Part shown: in pieces, positions 52,669 to 60,722 of the stretch
Position numbering within the stretch: the first letter of the stretch is position 1
Layout: each line of letters starts with the position of its first letter
Source: Gallionella sp.
GTDB lineage: Bacteria > Pseudomonadota > Gammaproteobacteria > Burkholderiales > Gallionellaceae
DNA: 64,000 bases
NCBI GenBank assembly: GCA_003153155.1
Contig: PLWV01000017.1
Location: 37,932 to 101,931 of the forward strand
Direction of reading: 5' to 3'
The notes under the pieces: model-generated
Told to the model about the DNA's origin: nothing
Seen by the model: only the letters and a program-made list of their open reading frames with translations
The model's database searches: none
Translations under genes and position numbers: made by a program

Positions 52669-54004
52669 GGAGGCGTGTCGGCAAAGACCAAGTATTCCCT
52701 CTCCCAAGTGCACCAGCGGGAGAACAGACTATACACTCAGGGTGGGGCGTCATCACTGTGGGTCGCATTGCTCCCCGAATCGCGTCATATAAAACAAATC
52801 GCGCTTGCGAAGGAATTGCCGTCACAGCTGATAAAAAAGTCGTAACTGCAATAGAAGAAACGGCACCATTGAGTGAGATTACTGCCGGCTGGGGCACCCC
52901 TTCACCCTTGAAATAAGGATCCGCTGCGCGCTGCTCCGGCCTCATCATTTCAATGCGCACTTGGTTAGGGTCGATCCAACCGGAACACAGAAGGCATGGT
53001 AACCCGCTCGATATCATCTGAGTACGGCCTACTATATGCTTGACGACCCCATTAGTAGCGTGAATCGCTACACCCATGTCTATGGTAGGTATAAGGTATT
53101 GATATGCAACTTGATTGACGACAGCTCGGCTAGCATGCGAGTCAGTACACAAAAAAATGAAGTCCACGTCCAATAAATGTTTGGCAATATCATCTTCAAC
53201 AATATCTGCATTGCACTCGACACAAGTTGCCTCTGGATTAATGGTCTTAATCCACCTTCCCATTTGTTCGACTTTGAATTTTCCGATATCAACGCGAGTG
53301 GCTCCCAGCAGTCTGTTCAAATTTGTTTCGTCTACCACATCGGGATCAATAAGAAGGAAGTCTGCTAAGCCGAGGTATGCAAGCTCTGTGGCGATAAATG
53401 AACCAGTGCCGCCTGCTCCCACGATTGCAACTCGCAAGTTGCCAAATATTTTCTGGACATCCGATCCAAAGGCGAGTACTTGTCGGGCAAAACGTGGATG
53501 CTGCTCGGCGTTAGCAACGTGGTCTGAGTGCAGCCAACAAATATCCCGTCCAACAACCTGCATTCCAATGAGTTTTTTTGATCCGAGTTGTCTACACTGT
53601 CCGCTGCTCTGTGTGAACAAGGCCGCAATGTGAAAACTATTTGGGACGCGACGTTCGAAATATTCCTTCAAACATTCTTCCCCAGCATCATCAATTGACG
53701 AAAATGATCGCATTGGCCGATCGCCCGGGTGGGTATGCGCAAGCACGATGCCAAGCCCTGCTTTGCGCGCACGGTTAGCAAGATCAATGCAATAACCGGG
53801 AGACAAAACCGCGTTGACCGGGCTTCGTGATTGATAAGCTGATTCAGGTACAGGTAGCATCTCTCTTACCACATATCGGGGTTTCCCATTGCGCATACCT
53901 GCAGGCGCGATGAGGCCGCTGGCACAAGTTTCCAGCAGATCAGACGCTGCACGCGATTGCAGTTCCTCTACAGCTGCCTGCTCAAAAGTAACGATCTGAC
54001 TCAT
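52655..54004 (-). CDS. JAB-peptidase/ThiF-type E1 fusion
   Basis: A 449-residue fusion. Residues ~20-160 are a JAB/JAMM metallopeptidase domain with the motif AHTHPGDRPMRSFSSIDD (HxHP then S..D). Residues ~185-449 are a ThiF/E1 adenylation domain: AIVGAGGTGSFIATELAYLG, LIDPDVVDETNLNRLLG (arginine finger NLNRL) and the zinc cysteine pairs PCLLC and ECIVC. It would activate the C-terminal glycine of the Ubl at 54384 and could also cleave conjugates with its JAB half. The ORF track start adds 64 residues; the ATG at 54004 overlaps the E2-like stop (ATGA). Confidence 0.9.
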   Translation of the reverse strand: MSQIVTFEQAAVEELQSRAASDLLETCASGLIAPAGMRNGKPRYVVREMLPVPESAYQSRSPVNAVLSPGYCIDLANRARKAGLGIVLAHTHPGDRPMRSFSSIDDAGEECLKEYFERRVPNSFHIAALFTQSSGQCRQLGSKKLIGMQVVGRDICWLHSDHVANAEQHPRFARQVLAFGSDVQKIFGNLRVAIVGAGGTGSFIATELAYLGLADFLLIDPDVVDETNLNRLLGATRVDIGKFKVEQMGRWIKTINPEATCVECNADIVEDDIAKHLLDVDFIFLCTDSHASRAVVNQVAYQYLIPTIDMGVAIHATNGVVKHIVGRTQMISSGLPCLLCSGWIDPNQVRIEMMRPEQRAADPYFKGEGVPQPAVISLNGAVSSIAVTTFLSAVTAIPSQARFVLYDAIRGAMRPTVMTPHPECIVCSPAGALGRGNTWSLPTRLHVSD

Positions 54005-54381
54005 TGGGGTTTGCTCAATCGCTGCTTGATAAGTGTGAACCATGTAACTAAATCGTCGCGATTCGGGTTCCAAGGATCGACATGCCAAGAGAACCACAGC
54101 ATGGCGTCGGGCACTCCCGGTATTGGATTGTTGATCTGCGTGTTCTGCGGGATGTTGCCGTTGGCTAGTCTCAAGTCCAGGTCGGCCCAGAAGCAATCCG
54201 GCTTTGCAAAAGGATAGCCTTGTGGCGCGACAAGGGAAATATGAGTACTCTTCTTGTTCCAGCCTGTAGGCAAGGTAACTGCGGAAATTCGAATCACCCA
54301 GCCGGTTCCGGCGACTTCCTGAACAGTGACGTCACCAATGCGAGCGCGAAGTCGCTCTAAATGCAAATCGATTGGGCCCAT
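54001..54381 (-). CDS. Prokaryotic E2-like protein (Prok-E2_E type)
   Basis: A 126-residue single-domain protein matching the pattern of the prokaryotic E2 family E: VTLPTGWNKKSTHISLVAPQ then GYPFAKPDCFW, and the C-terminal WFSWHVDPWNPNRDDLVTW. There is a single cysteine (C63, in PDCFW). Whether it is the thioester cysteine or the family uses a different residue cannot be decided here; the invariant-looking histidine is in WHVDPWNP. It starts two bases after the Ubl gene ends and overlaps the E1 gene, as expected for a conjugation cassette. Confidence 0.82.
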   Translation of the reverse strand: MGPIDLHLERLRARIGDVTVQEVAGTGWVIRISAVTLPTGWNKKSTHISLVAPQGYPFAKPDCFWADLDLRLANGNIPQNTQINNPIPGVPDAMLWFSWHVDPWNPNRDDLVTWFTLIKQRLSKPQ

Positions 54382-54383
54382 TA

Positions 54384-54641
54384 TTACCCAAAGGTAGCTG
54401 GTGGAACAATGGTAAACCGTGCAGGGCCGTGTCCGGTATCCAGATGTACCACTTCGTCGTCCCCAATTAGACGGTCTGGTTCATTTCCGTGACCTTCTAG
54501 GGACAAGCCTGTACCTGGTTCAAGGTTTGGGATTCTAGCCTTGATCTGCGCACCCGTGAGTGTCGGCTGATCAGTATCGTAGCGGATGTTATTGACAAAG
54601 TAGTGGTAGGTCTGCGGTTTGTGTGGTTGCTGATCGCTCAT
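54384..54641 (-). CDS. Ubiquitin-like protein (multiubiquitin-domain type)
   Basis: An 85-residue protein, first gene of the operon. A single beta-grasp domain of the multiubiquitin kind: YHYFVNNIRYDTDQPTLTGA, IKARIPNLEPGTGLSLEGHG and HLDTGHGPARFTIVPPATFG. The protein ends at a single free C-terminal glycine, so no protease processing is required before adenylation by the E1. There is a GGGAGA ribosome site upstream of the ATG at 54641. The lack of a second Ubl repeat or any fused domain is the simplest version of the family. Confidence 0.85.
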   Translation of the reverse strand: MSDQQPHKPQTYHYFVNNIRYDTDQPTLTGAQIKARIPNLEPGTGLSLEGHGNEPDRLIGDDEVVHLDTGHGPARFTIVPPATFG

Positions 54642-54792
54642 GCTAATTTCTCCCTAGGCCGTTGGTGCATCAAAATAAGATACATAGTGTTAATTATAGA
54701 CTGTGCCTGCTAAATGTTTAATTTCGACAGTAAATTGAATGACTCCTTCTAGCCGATTTCTGCCAGTCATGCAGCCAGACTCACTGTCGATT
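54642..54792. other. Leader region of the ubiquitin-like operon
   Basis: Gap holding the operon promoter and the downstream flank of the integrase fragment. No ORF. Confidence 0.4.
54693..54698 (-). promoter_or_regulatory. -10 element of the ubiquitin-like operon promoter
   Basis: Minus strand TATAAT (in AGTCTATAATTAAC), 52 bases upstream of the Ubl ATG. The position 17 bases further up reads TTAAAC, a weak -35. Confidence 0.5.
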
Positions 54793-55070
54793 CTACGTCG
54801 GCTTCTGAACTAATACCAGCCGATCACTGTTCCGATTCAGTCTATTGATTACATCGCGAGCCTTTGACGTGACCTGCCGCTGTTCTAAATGCGCATATCG
54901 AAGAGTGGTCTTAATATCTGTATGTCCAAGAATTTCCTTAACCTCATACACGCTCATACCGTTCTGCACCAACCGTGAAGCATGCGTGTGCCTCAATGTA
55001 TGAATCCGGCAATCACACAAGCCAGCCCGCTGAATGGCCTTCCGAATCGACATCGCAGAGTATCCACGCG
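54766..55070. repeat. Direct repeat D, copy 1 (integrase 3' end and flank)
   Basis: From GTCATGCAGCCAGACTCAC to GACATCGCAGAGTA, about 300 bases, recurring at 60187-60486 in the same orientation with scattered substitutions. Confidence 0.85.
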
Positions 55071-55332
55071 CATCACCATTCCGATTGCAAAACACATAGC
55101 GGCTTGCCTTGTTCGCATCTCTGCGTGACAACACCTCAAACACTCTATCCGTCATAAACAAAACCGTCTCGTTTTGCACCTTCTGCCGCCACAAGTGAAC
55201 TGTCCGGCTGGCAAGGTCGATGCGCGACCACTCGATGTTCGCTATCTCTGAGTATCGCGCACCTGTATCGAGCAACAAGATCACCAAATGCAGTCTCGCC
55301 CTGCCAGTTACGGCCCAACCATACCTTCCCAC
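54793..55332 (-). pseudogene. Tyrosine recombinase, C-terminal part only
   Basis: About 170 codons of the catalytic domain: Arg I region LLDTGARYSEIANIEW, HTLRHTHASRL (HxxR), LGHTDIKTTLRYAH (second His and nucleophile Tyr). The N-terminal DNA-binding domains are absent; upstream the sequence is fused at about 55320 to the 3' end of a lipoprotein gene. Catalytic residues are all there but the protein is too short to integrate DNA unaided. Confidence 0.85.
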
Positions 55333-56396
55333 TGGTAAATCTTGTCCTGAACTTTACGTGAATCGGGGGCATCAGGTACCAATAGCAAATAGCGCTTCAT
55401 TTCGCGTATTGCGTCCCGATAAATTTTTGTTTCACCCAGTATCAGAGCCCGGTTGTAGTGTCCCTCTGGCCACCAAGGGGCGATTTCTAGTGCCTTGCCA
55501 TAAAGCTCAACACCCTTGTCGAATTGTTTTTCCTGCACCGCAAATTCGGCTTGCACCCTGAACTTGCGCGCCTCTTCGGGCAATCGAGGCTTGGGGTTAG
55601 AGGCTCGATAGTCCATCGCACTATTAACAAATAGCTGGTCATCCCAAGCTTGTCGCTCCTCCGAAGTAGCCATTTTCCATCTCAGAAGAGCCGTGGCGAC
55701 AAGTTGAGCTTCTGCATTTTTATCTGCCGGAAACGCTAACCGATAATGGCACTGCGAACCAAAATCGACTATATTTTTACCCTTTTCCTCGTAGATGATT
55801 GGGTCCATATCTTCATAGCGACAGGAAACTATGGTAGGGTCAGATCCGATCATGATCTCACTGGGAAGAAAATCAACCACACTATTGTTTTTGACAATAA
55901 TGGATGCCTCTCTCAACGACATTTTTAGTGCTTGTGCGGAGTCTTCATCAAAATCATCGGCTCCTGAATCAGAGAGTTCTGATTGATGATTCTTTATGAC
56001 AGCGAGCGCATCAGCTAACTGAATAGCATCATTAGCTGTAGGAAGATTTACCCAGTTAAAATTTATCATCCCATTGGTTCTGACCGTAAAATCCTCGGTA
56101 ACAACTGGATTCAGATTTGTAATGTCTAAAACTAAATTTTCATGGCCTGCGCTAACCAATTCAATTTGCTTCTTTGAAATGATGACCTTGTCCACTTTTG
56201 TGATGGAATGACCTCCACAACAGCTTGCCGCATGTTTGAGTATGTGTTTCACTGTCCCTTTTGCTTGAAACAGCGTCATCTTAGAGCCTGCGGCTTTCGT
56301 CGGCGTGTAACTGGCACAACTAACGAGTGAAAGTAAAATTGCCAGACACGAAGCTTTCTTGATGATAACTGCCAACCATGGCTGAATGTGTTTCAT
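55308..56396 (-). CDS. TPR-containing lipoprotein, truncated at its 3' end
   Basis: A 362-residue protein with a lipoprotein signal (SLVSCA, Cys near residue 27). The mid-region is unique; the C-terminal ~85 residues (KFRVQAEFAVQEKQFDKGVE ... NRALILGETKIYRDAIREMK) are tetratricopeptide-like and closely match the protein at 58801. The homologue ends YDWERKAGTPN, whereas here KIYQWEG is followed by MVGP, read from the integrase fragment. A rearrangement has therefore replaced the last few codons. It is probably anchored to the inner or outer membrane; function unknown. It may remain functional since the TPR part is complete. Confidence 0.75.
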   Translation of the reverse strand: MKHIQPWLAVIIKKASCLAILLSLVSCASYTPTKAAGSKMTLFQAKGTVKHILKHAASCCGGHSITKVDKVIISKKQIELVSAGHENLVLDITNLNPVVTEDFTVRTNGMINFNWVNLPTANDAIQLADALAVIKNHQSELSDSGADDFDEDSAQALKMSLREASIIVKNNSVVDFLPSEIMIGSDPTIVSCRYEDMDPIIYEEKGKNIVDFGSQCHYRLAFPADKNAEAQLVATALLRWKMATSEERQAWDDQLFVNSAMDYRASNPKPRLPEEARKFRVQAEFAVQEKQFDKGVELYGKALEIAPWWPEGHYNRALILGETKIYRDAIREMKRYLLLVPDAPDSRKVQDKIYQWEGMVGP

Positions 56397-56572
56397 GTCT
56401 ATTCCCTAATATGTCATTAGAAATTTCATTGGGTTATTTTGCGGCCTTGTAACGGATCTGTGGCTCGAATGAAGCGAAAATCCAGAAAGCAGTGTATATC
56501 TGAGATCACCCCCGGATTTCGGTGCATTTCATCCGGGCTACGCTCGCAACTTGAAAATTTTTAGTTTGCTCA
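56397..56572. other. Gap in the secreted-protein cluster
   Basis: No ORF and no clear terminator. TTCATCCGGGCTACGCTCGC is repeat-like but single in this window. Confidence 0.3.
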
Positions 56573-57673
56573 TCATGCAGCACAATTTCCAGACTGGTGT
56601 GGTTTCACCAGATTACTAGCGTCGCGGTCGTTAAGTTTCGCCATAGCTACTTCGGCATCGTATTTTTTCAGAAGGTGTATCTCAGTAACACACTTGAGAC
56701 TTTTCAGGGCTCTGAGCTGAGCAGCGGTAAGATCGTTTAGTGCCTTTACTTGGCTAACTGCCACATATTGAGCACTCGCATCGTACACGGCCCAGACTGC
56801 AACTTCACCTGCCTTTACACCGTTGAAAAAACCCTCAAGTGATTCTGGCGCAATGAATTCAATCAGTTTCGCAGTGCCTTCGAGCGTATTACCTGAATCG
56901 AATTTCTCCTTCATTTCTAAGGTGCCTTTAATATCATGGAACAGTTGCTTAGCAATGACATTGGCGGCTTGATGATTTAACAACATGTCTTGAGCCGGCG
57001 TGTTGCCATATCCATACTTGACTAGCATTGCGACTACTTCATCTGGTGGCACATGCCCAAGCTGGTAAATGGCTTTCTCAACAAACTTCTCCTGCCCGTA
57101 ATCAATAAGCTTACCTGAGAGTGACTCCCACAGCTTGCGATGTCCCTCCTCAGATAATTTATCCCATTCCTGAAAGTCCTCCGCTCGGTGATGAAAACCA
57201 AGATTGTTTACTGCTGTTGCGTCTCGTTGCAAAGCGAGATTCATCTCATCGATGATTTTTTGGAGACGAAGATTCTCTGATCCTATAGCTTCGGACACCG
57301 AGTAGTTGTAATGTTTGGCGTCTGTAATATAAGTCTGCTTAGCATCACCAAGTTCTTTGGTCATTCCAGTACAAATCTTTGCCAATTCCGAGTTTGCATC
57401 ATAGATGTGGCAATTTTTATCATGCCACGCTATGCGCTGCCGGAGATCATCGCGGCGCGTGACAAGCGCTAATCGATCATGTTCTAGATTGTCTCGCACA
57501 ACATCGGGTAAACCAGTTGGTGCCTTGATCATGGCGGGCACCTTTTCATTGTCAGAGGGCCCCGACGTTATTATCGTTACCGCTGATGACTCGTCCAAAC
57601 ACGCAATCACTATCAAAAGCAAGATCGTCCACTGAAGCAGTCCGTTACCAAAGATTCGCGCTATTCCGTGCAT
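56573..57673 (-). CDS. Exported hypothetical protein
   Basis: A 366-residue protein with an N-terminal hydrophobic signal (LLQWTILLLIVIACLDESSA) and an AGAGGATT ribosome site. The mature part is largely helical, with coiled-coil-like stretches (LRLQKIIDEMNLALQRDATA) and a C-terminal conserved-looking block (AQYVAVSQVKALNDLTAAQL). No known domain. It follows the next gene upstream by 12 bases, so it is cotranscribed with it. The role is unknown; association with the TPR lipoproteins is likely from context. Confidence 0.65.
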   Translation of the reverse strand: MHGIARIFGNGLLQWTILLLIVIACLDESSAVTIITSGPSDNEKVPAMIKAPTGLPDVVRDNLEHDRLALVTRRDDLRQRIAWHDKNCHIYDANSELAKICTGMTKELGDAKQTYITDAKHYNYSVSEAIGSENLRLQKIIDEMNLALQRDATAVNNLGFHHRAEDFQEWDKLSEEGHRKLWESLSGKLIDYGQEKFVEKAIYQLGHVPPDEVVAMLVKYGYGNTPAQDMLLNHQAANVIAKQLFHDIKGTLEMKEKFDSGNTLEGTAKLIEFIAPESLEGFFNGVKAGEVAVWAVYDASAQYVAVSQVKALNDLTAAQLRALKSLKCVTEIHLLKKYDAEVAMAKLNDRDASNLVKPHQSGNCAA

Positions 57674-57685
57674 GACAATCCTCTG

Positions 57686-58777
57686 TTATCGTGACGGCGA
57701 TACGGCTGGAGCAGTGTTGTCGCCTGGTCCTTTTTCTTCATCAAAGCCGATATTGGTTTCTCCAGCAGTGACCTTTTCGATATTCTGAGTTAGTTGGGTG
57801 TTGGTCGTAGTGACCTCGTTCAGCTTGCTTTGCACTTGGCCTATTGCTACCGGATCGGGAGTAGGAGACTGCTGAAGTTGCGCAAGCTGATCTTTGAGCG
57901 ACTGCTCTTTAGCTTCATTCTCCTTGAGTTTGGAATTGAGGGCATTCAGCAGTTGTGTTTTCTTGGCCTGAGGTGTGCTGTCGCTGGTTGGCGTTGGCGG
58001 AGGGGGCGGGAGATTACTACCCATTATCTTGCCACTGGTATCGAATCCTTGTTGGGCTTGCATGCTGCGTTGGACTTGTATGCTGCTGTCCGCATCGTCG
58101 CCCAGCTTTAGCTGGAGTCCTTGATCGGTTGGAGGTGAGTTAATTCCGGCGGGGGTTAACACGGTACTGCCAAACGCCCCCCGTGTTTCAGTAACCGTCA
58201 GAGGCGAATCCTCACCGCCCGTTTTAAGCGACAAGTCAGAGGATTGCTCAGTCCCTTTGAGCATGCCGAGAATTCTCTGTTTGGCTATTTCCTGCTGACG
58301 CAGATCATCGGCTCTACGCTGTTCATCCGCCCTTCTTTGCTGCTCGGCGGCTTGAGCAGCTTCTTGGCTCCTGCGCGCATCTTCAGCAGGGTCGCTCTGC
58401 ATGCCCTGAATAAGCATTGACATGCCAATCCCCATCATTCCTGTACCTGTTTCTTGTGAATTGCCATTCATTATGCCCTTCACTATGAGCTTTGATGACT
58501 CCGTAACAAGATCCCCACTGCTACCTGCGCTCGCCGCATCACCTCCTTGTTCTGTGCAAGCACTAAAGGTCGTAGAAGTGCCAGTACTTCGCTTCACTTC
58601 GGCCACTCTGCTTTCACACGATCCTTTATCACCAAAGCATTCTGTACCGCCCGATCCAAAGCCATGACTGGCGCACGCCGGGCAATTCGACGTTACACAC
58701 CACTGACCAGCTTCAGCATACTCAATGGGCTGCGCAAGGATAATTAGCTCGACCACGAGAAATATCAGCTTTTTCAT
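57686..58777 (-). CDS. Exported low-complexity protein with cysteine-rich N-terminus
   Basis: A 363-residue protein. A signal peptide (KKLIFLVVELIILAQPIEY) precedes a cysteine-rich segment (QWCVTSNCPACASHGFG ... CFGDKGSCE ... ACTEQGG) with several probable disulfides. A Gln/Ala/Arg-rich helix follows (RRADEQRRADDLRQQEIAKQ), then Pro-rich and Ser/Thr-rich linkers (LPPPPPTPTSDSTPQ) and a final coiled-coil. The ATG at 58777 is chosen for its strong AAGGAGG site. No enzymatic motif. Composition suggests a surface or periplasmic structural protein. Confidence 0.65.
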   Translation of the reverse strand: MKKLIFLVVELIILAQPIEYAEAGQWCVTSNCPACASHGFGSGGTECFGDKGSCESRVAEVKRSTGTSTTFSACTEQGGDAASAGSSGDLVTESSKLIVKGIMNGNSQETGTGMMGIGMSMLIQGMQSDPAEDARRSQEAAQAAEQQRRADEQRRADDLRQQEIAKQRILGMLKGTEQSSDLSLKTGGEDSPLTVTETRGAFGSTVLTPAGINSPPTDQGLQLKLGDDADSSIQVQRSMQAQQGFDTSGKIMGSNLPPPPPTPTSDSTPQAKKTQLLNALNSKLKENEAKEQSLKDQLAQLQQSPTPDPVAIGQVQSKLNEVTTTNTQLTQNIEKVTAGETNIGFDEEKGPGDNTAPAVSPSR

Positions 58778-58800
58778 CGGTAACCTCCTTACTTGTTCAG

Positions 58801-59619
58801 TCAGTTTGGCGTGCCGGCCTTGCGTTCCCAATCATAAATTTTGTCCTGTGCCGCACGCGCATCGGGCGCGTCAGGGACAAGCGCAAGGTAACGCTTCATC
58901 TCAGCAATTGCGTCAAGAAACTCACCAGTTTCCGAGAGCAACAAGGCGCGGTTGAAATGTCCCTCAGGCCACCAGGGTGCAGCCTCCAGCGCCTGCTCGT
59001 ATAAATCAGCGGCGTCGTTGAATTTCTTATCGTGAACTGCACCTTCAGCTTGAACCTTGAATCGGCGAGCTTCTTCAGATAGTGTTGGTTTTGTTGTCGC
59101 CTGCTTATATGTCTTTGCGATCTCCTCGAAGCGTGCAGAGTTTTCCGTTTCATTCAAATCTCGGTTCAACGCTGTTTGCTTGATTACCAATATTGCATCA
59201 GCAATCCGTTTAACCCGGTTTAGCCCCTCTTCATCGGGCGGTATACCCCATAGCCTCCAATTATCATTCAAATCTACTACAGCCCATGTCCCCAAGCAGC
59301 AAGTTCCCGCACTTACAGTGAGATTGCTTAGTGAAAGAGAATACGTTCCCCCATTCTTTGCGTGAAGTACAAGATTTTTGTGGGCATCTACTTTAATGCT
59401 TGTGATGGAAATCCCTTCTTCGAACGCTGTTCTACTTAGAAGGATATGTGTGTTTTGAAGTACCCCACGCGCCTCGATTGGCTTCATTCTCTGAAGGACT
59501 TCTGCATCTGGGACATCCTTTGGCTGATTAGACGCACAACCTGAAACTCCAAGCACAAGTGCAATGACAAAGTTCAGGAAAGAATATTTAGCGAACCATC
59601 GATTAACTAAGATTTTCAT
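58801..59619 (-). CDS. TPR-containing lipoprotein
   Basis: A 272-residue lipoprotein (signal with GVSGCAS, Cys near 28). The C-terminal ~90 residues carry TPR-like helices (FKVQAEGAVHDKKFNDAADL, NRALLLSETGEFLDAIAEMK) nearly identical in layout to the protein at 55308, while the N-terminal domains differ. First gene of a four-gene minus-strand cluster of exported proteins. The function is unknown; such TPR lipoproteins usually serve in assembly of envelope complexes. Confidence 0.78.
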   Translation of the reverse strand: MKILVNRWFAKYSFLNFVIALVLGVSGCASNQPKDVPDAEVLQRMKPIEARGVLQNTHILLSRTAFEEGISITSIKVDAHKNLVLHAKNGGTYSLSLSNLTVSAGTCCLGTWAVVDLNDNWRLWGIPPDEEGLNRVKRIADAILVIKQTALNRDLNETENSARFEEIAKTYKQATTKPTLSEEARRFKVQAEGAVHDKKFNDAADLYEQALEAAPWWPEGHFNRALLLSETGEFLDAIAEMKRYLALVPDAPDARAAQDKIYDWERKAGTPN

Positions 59620-60186
59620 TGTTCTGTCCCCCCCTTATAGGATGAGTCTATTCTCAATATGGAAAGCATTCAACAAATGAAGGTCTGCATTTCTTTGGCC
59701 ATTCTCAAGCGACAGCTTCTGGCACAAGCTGTACTAAGAGCTTGATATTATCCTTCCCGATTGTGGATGCTCGCAAAAGGCAGTAATTGGCCGATAAAGG
59801 CCAATCTCTCTCATATACCCATAAGCCTCTATCCATTACAAGAGCTTGGTGTAACAGTGCCGTAAATATACCCCTATCAACGACCTACACCAAGGCTGGC
59901 AAGGCTAACAGATTTTCCAGTATAGCCACCATCCAACAATTTCTTCAACAGGTCAACAGCGATATAGCTTGAATTTCGCCCATGAATATATTTTCATATA
60001 GGTGAATCATTTTTGGACTAGAGCAACAGAGAATTTTCGACACACATTCTCCAGACAATCGTGCCATTACGCTGCCCGAAACCGGACGCTCGTGAACTTC
60101 GGCAAATGGCACACACCAGCAGGTCATGACATGAAATATGCCGCCGTAAAGCGGTCGTTCACCTCAGCCTACTTGGCACTGTTCTA
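59620..60186. other. Gene-free interval with repeat R3
   Basis: Contains R3 (59847-59962) and no supported ORF. It leads into direct repeat D copy 2. Confidence 0.5.
59847..59962 (+). repeat. Dispersed gene-fragment repeat R3
   Basis: TGGTGTAACAGTGCCGTAAA...CCAAGGCTGGCAAGGCTAAC, encoding TTYTKAGKANRFSSIATIQQ, inverse to R1 with high identity. Confidence 0.8.
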
Positions 60187-60486
60187 CTGTCATGCAGCCA
60201 GACTCACAGCCGATTCTACGTCTGCTTCTGAACTAATACCAGCCGATCACTGTTCCTATTCAACCGATTAATTACATCCCGTGCCTTGGAAGTCACTTGC
60301 CGCTGTTCTAAATGCGCATACCTTAACGTGGTTTTAATATCGGTATGCCCAAGGATTTCCTTAACCTCGTAAACCGACATTCCATTCTGGACCAAACGCG
60401 ACGCATGAGTATGGCGCAAAGTATGAATCCTGCAATCACGCAAGCCAGCCCGCTGAATCGCCTTGCGGATTGACATCGCAGAGTAA
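60187..60486. repeat. Direct repeat D, copy 2
   Basis: Second copy of the integrase 3' end and flank (see 54766). It ends abruptly at GACATCGCAGAGTAAG, where another gene fragment begins. Confidence 0.85.
60216..60486 (-). pseudogene. Tyrosine recombinase C-terminal fragment
   Basis: About 90 codons including IHTLRHTHASRL and LGHTDIKTTLRYAH, nearly identical to the tail of 54793-55332. The Arg I region and everything N-terminal are missing. Confidence 0.88.
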
Positions 60487-60600
60487 GCGAGCAAAACAGC
60501 AGGTCAAGGATGCTCAGGCTCGAGCGAAGATGAAAAAGGCCCAAGAGGATTTGCTGAAATCGCGAGAGGTTGCATCTTCGAGTTTGTCGCTGATAGGTTA
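60487..60600 (+). pseudogene. 3' fragment of the coiled-coil paralogue B gene
   Basis: Reads AKQQVKDAQARAKMKKAQED then LLKSREVASSSLSLIG and a stop; matches 50440-50558. It is joined head-on to the integrase fragment, a clear recombination junction. Confidence 0.8.
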
Positions 60601-60722
60601 GTGCTTAGAAAATTGACTGCCCGAAACCGGTCGTTCGCCAAGTGGCGCTTTCGACACTAAGCCGAACTTCGGCTTACTCCGAAGCAGCCGTTCGGTTTCC
60701 GACACAACACCATCAAAGACGA
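60601..60722. other. Gap before the GGDEF-EAL gene
   Basis: TGCCCGAAACCGGTCGTTCG-type repeat-like DNA; similar CCCGAAACCGGACGCTCG occurs at 60077. No gene. Confidence 0.4.

Larger units (their letters stand above)
24219..60600. mobile_element. Putative integrated genomic island with PolB and tyrosine recombinase
   Basis: The left end is fixed by the tRNA-Thr half. The content is accessory: recombinase and recombinase fragments, family B polymerase, SOS polymerase genes, R-M, several candidate defence modules, many broken duplicates, and lower GC than 1-24,000. The right end is not identified; 60,600 is only where recognisable island remnants stop. It may be a composite of more than one element. 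GC content was judged by eye and not calculated. Confidence 0.65.

Noticed and set aside
24219-60600. Integron cassette array (attC sites)
   Set aside because: The many small genes and repeats suggested cassettes, but no GTTRRRY/RYYYAAC core pairs recur between genes and no integron integrase is present.
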